Origin: Limisphaerales bacterium
GTDB lineage: Bacteria > Verrucomicrobiota > Verrucomicrobiia > Limisphaerales > UBA11358
Direction of reading: 5' to 3'
Assembly (NCBI GenBank): GCA_003133815.1
Contig: PKZR01000275.1
Coordinates: forward strand, 1 to 8,958
DNA length: 8,958 nt
Below, piece by piece: positions 6,441 to 8,958 of the stretch; the first letter of the stretch is position 1, and the number at the start of each line of letters is the position of its first letter. The notes under the pieces were generated by a model, which saw only the letters and a list, made by a program, of their open reading frames with translations, was not told the DNA's origin and searched no databases. The position numbers and the translations under genes are program-made.

Positions 6441-6470
6441 TGGCGGAGAGAGGGGGATTCGAACCCCCGA
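6441..6470 (-). mobile_element. tRNA-Ser 3' fragment; likely attachment site (att) of the integrated element
   Basis: On the minus strand this reads as the T-arm (GGGGG, TTCGAAT, CCCCC), the 3' acceptor strand TCTCTCC, discriminator G and CCA. That is the 3' end expected of a bacterial tRNA-Ser starting GGAGAGA. The rest of a tRNA is absent: no TCTCTCC (the complement of the 5' acceptor strand) occurs in the next 100 bases, and no anticodon stem pairs. The partial tRNA next to a recombinase gene is the usual sign of integration into a tRNA 3' end. As the tRNA body should extend to the right, the foreign DNA most likely lies to the right, starting with the recombinase. Confidence 0.85.
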
Positions 6471-6543
6471 TACGACTCCCCGCTTCAAATATGCGCTTTT
6501 ATTGGCATTTCAGCATCAAAAAACTTGCTCGACACCCGCAAAC

Positions 6544-6565
6544 GTTGCCACTATTGTTGCCACTA
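6544..6565 (+). repeat. Tandem 10-bp direct repeat, 12-bp spacing, right of att
   Basis: GTTGCCACTA occurs at 6544-6553 and 6556-6565, just before the recombinase start. These are candidate recombinase or excisionase binding sites, by position and arrangement only. Confidence 0.55.
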
Positions 6566-6586
6566 GAATTATACGAAAGGCACATC

Positions 6587-7747
6587 ATGGCATCGCTCCG
6601 CAAAAAAGACCGTTCGCCGTTCTGGTTCGCCTGCTACTCGCTGCCGGACGGTCGCCGCACGCAACGCAGCACCGGCACCGACAATAAGCGCAAGGCGCTC
6701 ACCATCGCAATCAAATACGAGGACGCCGCCCGCGAAGCCGCCGCCGGCCGCTTCATCGAATCGCGGGCGCGCAAAGTCATCGCCGACATTTACACGCTCG
6801 CCAACACCGAAGTGTTGCCGAATTCCAACACCCGCGCATTTTTGCAAGTGTGGCTCAACCGCAAATCGCTGGAGGCCGACGACGGCACTCACGAACGCTA
6901 CACCGGCGTCGTGAATCAATTTCTTGTTCATCTCGGACCCAAGGCCGATACCGACATCAAAAAGGTTACGCCCACCAGTGTTGCCGAATTCCGGGACGCC
7001 ATTGCCGGGCGGCTGGCTGTAAGCACGGCTAACCTGACCCTGAAAATTTTGCGTTCGGCTTTCGGTGCCGCCCGCCGCGAAGGATTGATTGACGACAATC
7101 CCGCCGAACGCGTGGCCGTCTTGAAGAAAAAGAAAAAATCAGACTCCGACCGCCGCCCGTTCACGTTGCCGGAATTGAAACAACTCCTGAAAGTCGCCGA
7201 TGAGGAATGGCGCGGCATGATCCTGTTTGGCTTTTATATCGGTCAGCGATTGGGCGACATCGCTTTGATTACCCGGCAAAAACTTGACCTTGAGCGTGAG
7301 GAGGTCAAATTGAAAACCGACAAGACCGGCAGATTGCAAATTTTGCCACTGGCCGCTCCGTTGCTCAAATACGTCAAAAAATTGCGTTTGGGCGATGATC
7401 CCCACGCTCCGCTATTCCCGCGCGCCTTTGGAATTGTGGAACGCCAGGGCCGGACCGGAAACTTGAGCAATCAGTTTCACAAAATCCTCGTTGCTGCGGG
7501 GTTGGCGGAAAAGCGCAGCCATCACAGCACCGGCAAAGGCCGGAGCGCGGCGCGTGAGTTGAATGATGTCAGTTTTCATTCGCTACGGCACACCGCCACG
7601 AGCCAGCTCAAAGCCGCCGGGGTGTCGGACGCCATCGCGCGGGAATTCGTCGGCCATGATTCCGAGGAAGTTTCAAACAGCTATACCCATATTCCTACTG
7701 ATATATTACGCAAAGCCGCCCGCAAGCTACCGGACATTCTCAAATAA
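6587..7747 (+). CDS. Tyrosine recombinase / integrase
   Basis: A 386-residue tyrosine site-specific recombinase. The start at 6587 follows a GAAAGG ribosome site (6575-6580) and gives the usual MASLRKKDRSPFWF opening. The frame is open back to 6440, but that part is translated tRNA and attachment-site sequence. The N-terminal part has a basic arm-binding-like region (1-35) and a SAM-like core-binding domain (about 80-185). The catalytic domain is complete: Arg221 (YIGQRLGD), Lys243 or Lys246 (KTDKTGR), His331 and Arg334 (HSLRH), His357 (VGHDS) and nucleophile Tyr366 (SYTHI). It should catalyse integration and excision at the adjacent tRNA-Ser attachment site, presumably with an excisionase that is not seen here. 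Context and motifs make the general call secure; the subfamily is not determined. Confidence 0.95.
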   Translation: MASLRKKDRSPFWFACYSLPDGRRTQRSTGTDNKRKALTIAIKYEDAAREAAAGRFIESRARKVIADIYTLANTEVLPNSNTRAFLQVWLNRKSLEADDGTHERYTGVVNQFLVHLGPKADTDIKKVTPTSVAEFRDAIAGRLAVSTANLTLKILRSAFGAARREGLIDDNPAERVAVLKKKKKSDSDRRPFTLPELKQLLKVADEEWRGMILFGFYIGQRLGDIALITRQKLDLEREEVKLKTDKTGRLQILPLAAPLLKYVKKLRLGDDPHAPLFPRAFGIVERQGRTGNLSNQFHKILVAAGLAEKRSHHSTGKGRSAARELNDVSFHSLRHTATSQLKAAGVSDAIAREFVGHDSEEVSNSYTHIPTDILRKAARKLPDILK

Positions 7748-7806
7748 ACGACGGGGCGGATGCCAGCGCTTAACGGAAAAGCCCGTGGCGACGGTTTATT
7801 AACAAC

Positions 7807-7822
7807 GTCTGGCATACCAGAC
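7807..7822. promoter_or_regulatory. Perfect inverted repeat, candidate HipB operator
   Basis: GTCTGG (7807-7812), spacer CATA, CCAGAC (7817-7822). It ends five bases before a TTGACA hexamer and 13 bases before the first hipB ATG. HipB-type regulators repress their own operon by binding such palindromes, so autoregulation is likely, but binding is inferred. Confidence 0.6.
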
Positions 7823-7827
7823 ATTTG

Positions 7828-7858
7828 TTGACAGAATGACTGTTATAGCCGACACTAA
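7828..7858 (+). promoter_or_regulatory. Possible hipBA promoter
   Basis: A consensus -35 box TTGACA (7828-7833) has only poor -10 candidates (GACACT at 7851-7856, 17-bp spacing, or CACTAA at 7853-7858). If it is used, transcription would begin near 7863, so translation might start at the ATG at 7863 or 7884 and not at 7836. Confidence 0.35.
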
Positions 7859-8180
7859 ACCCATGTCGCAACCAGTTACATCCATGCCGTTGCCCGCCGA
7901 ACGTGCGCTTCGCAAGTTGGGGCGTGATCTCGCGCTCGCGCGGCGCAAACGCGGCATCGCCACGAGCGACATGGCCGCACGTCTCTTTGTCAGCCGCGAT
8001 ACGTTGTGGCGGCTTGAGCGCGGCGACCCGACCGTCGCGCTCGGCACTTTGGTAACGGCTGCCTTCATTCTTAACCTGCACGACCGTCTGGCAAATCTGG
8101 CTGCGCCAGCCAGCGACGACCTCGGCTTGAGTCTGGATGAGCGCCGCTTGCCCCAACGGATTCACCGCACCAAAACATGA
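7836..8180 (+). CDS. hipB: HipB-like antitoxin, XRE-family HTH regulator
   Basis: A 114-residue Cro/CI-type DNA-binding protein. The core (about 20-85: PAERALRKLGRDLALARRKR, then IATSDMAARLFVSRDTLWRLERGDP) is a typical XRE helix-turn-helix, with the HTH at about 41-63. The N-terminus before PLPAERAL is not conserved in pattern, so the ATG at 7863 (MSQPV) or 7884 (MPLPAE) may be the real start; none has a clear ribosome site. It overlaps the hipA start by ATGA. In HipBA modules the HTH protein binds the kinase toxin and neutralises it, and represses the operon. A perfect palindrome just upstream fits that role. Pairing with HipA makes the function fairly secure. Confidence 0.87.
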   Translation: MTVIADTKPMSQPVTSMPLPAERALRKLGRDLALARRKRGIATSDMAARLFVSRDTLWRLERGDPTVALGTLVTAAFILNLHDRLANLAAPASDDLGLSLDERRLPQRIHRTKT

Positions 8181-8958
8181 GCATGGAAGTCCATATTGAT
8201 TGGCAGAACGAAACCCGCTTGGTTGGGCGGCTTCATGCCGCTGATCGAGGGTCATCCGTCTCGTTCGAGTATGACGCCGAATGGCTTCAGCGTGACGACA
8301 CCTTTGCGATTGATCCGACCTCGCTCCCCTTGCAACGCGGCGCGCATCATGGGACAACACTTTTCGGAGCGATTCAGGATTGCGGACCAGACCGGTGGGG
8401 TCGCGTCTTGATTGAGCGGGCTGTCCGTAAAAAAGTTCTCACCCAAAAACCGTATCACGAAATTGACTATGTGCTGGCACTGGACGATGCGTCGCGCATC
8501 GGTGCGCTGCGTTTCCGGCTCGATGCCGCCAGTCCGTTTCTCGCGGCCAACAGCGGCAAGCTCCCGCCTTTGGTTCGTCTCAATGCCCTTCTTCGCGCCA
8601 CCGACGCGATTCACAGCGAAACGGAAACCGCCCAAGATTTACGCTTCCTGCTCGGTGCTGGTTCGCCGCTCGGCGGTGCCCGACCTAAATCAGCCGTTGC
8701 CCTGGCCGATGACCGGCTCGCCATTGCAAAGTTTCCAAAACCTGACGACACCCGCGACATTGCGGCGGGCGAAATTCTCGCCCTTACGCTGGCGGAACAA
8801 GCTGGCATTCAAGTCGCGGAACATCGGCTCGTATCAGTGGGCAGCCAAAGCGTCGCCGTCATCACCCGGTTTGATCGTGCGGGAAAAATCCGTATCCCGT
8901 TTATCTCTGCGGCCAGTTTGTTGGGTCTGCCCCAAGGCGAGCTTGGTGCCTACACCAT
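8177..8958 (+). CDS. hipA: HipA-like Ser/Thr kinase toxin (3' end outside window)
   Basis: The first 260 residues of a HipA-family kinase, cut by the window end; the usual length is about 420-440. The N-terminal subdomain has the family's DRWGR motif (72-76). The kinase part has the P-loop-like GSPLGGARPKSAV (162-174), with Ser163 where HipA is autophosphorylated, the nucleotide-binding Lys185 (AIAKFPKPDD) and VAVITRFDR (226-234). The catalytic Asp residues lie beyond the window and cannot be checked. In known HipA the substrate is a glutamyl-tRNA synthetase, whose phosphorylation halts translation; whether this protein shares that target is unknown. The ATGA overlap with hipB is the normal arrangement for keeping antitoxin and toxin in step. 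The module is on the element side of the attachment site and may stabilise it. Confidence 0.9.
   Translation, partial: MSMEVHIDWQNETRLVGRLHAADRGSSVSFEYDAEWLQRDDTFAIDPTSLPLQRGAHHGTTLFGAIQDCGPDRWGRVLIERAVRKKVLTQKPYHEIDYVLALDDASRIGALRFRLDAASPFLAANSGKLPPLVRLNALLRATDAIHSETETAQDLRFLLGAGSPLGGARPKSAVALADDRLAIAKFPKPDDTRDIAAGEILALTLAEQAGIQVAEHRLVSVGSQSVAVITRFDRAGKIRIPFISAASLLGLPQGELGAYT

Noticed and set aside
6441..6530. Complete tRNA-Ser gene
   Set aside because: Only the T-arm and 3' acceptor are present. A TTTGAAG stretch resembles an anticodon loop, but its flanks do not pair, and no 5' acceptor strand is found.
6440..6586. Upstream extension of the recombinase (MAERGGFEPP...)
   Set aside because: It is translated tRNA-Ser 3' sequence and attachment-site DNA. 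A ribosome site and the usual recombinase N-terminus place the start at 6587.
8252..8635. 127-codon minus-strand frame
   Set aside because: Antisense to hipA, which has clear family motifs in its own frame.

Overview
The window reads like a mid-to-high GC Gram-negative chromosome with dense two-component genes on the left and mobile, accessory DNA on the right. Codon style, the NtrC-type linker sequence and the degenerate short-period repeats remind me of Verrucomicrobiota (Pedosphaera-like), but this is an impression, not a proof.

Left block (1-3001, + strand): a signalling operon. A hybrid histidine kinase, cut by the window start, overlaps by ATGA with a receiver-histidine kinase. That is followed after 11 bases by a receiver protein that looks like the front end of an NtrC-type regulator. 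This third gene stops just after its linker helix, where a degenerate 12-bp tandem array begins (2991-3284). The AAA+ and DNA-binding domains expected of an NtrC protein are missing.

Middle block (3285-6281): three minus-strand genes separated by long non-coding stretches. In transcription order they are a 96-residue single-pass membrane protein (6281-5991), a 142-residue HTH-like protein (5438-5010) and a YhcG/DUF1016 PD-(D/E)xK nuclease (4777-3596). Two further arrays with roughly 12-bp period lie between the membrane protein and the HTH gene (5489-5768 and 5838-5935). The nuclease gene carries two in-frame copies of a 29-bp palindrome, and the insertion adds about 34 residues.

Right block (6283-8958): a mobile-element end. 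A 3' fragment of a tRNA-Ser gene (6441-6470, minus orientation) forms a likely attachment site. It is followed by a tyrosine recombinase (6587-7747) with a complete catalytic set, then a HipB-like regulator and a HipA-like kinase toxin (cut by the window end), overlapping by ATGA. A 16-bp perfect inverted repeat next to a TTGACA box sits just before hipB and is a plausible autoregulatory operator.

The points most worth a second look are the 12-bp-period arrays that bracket the YhcG/HTH segment and coincide with a truncated regulator, and the palindrome copies inside the nuclease gene.
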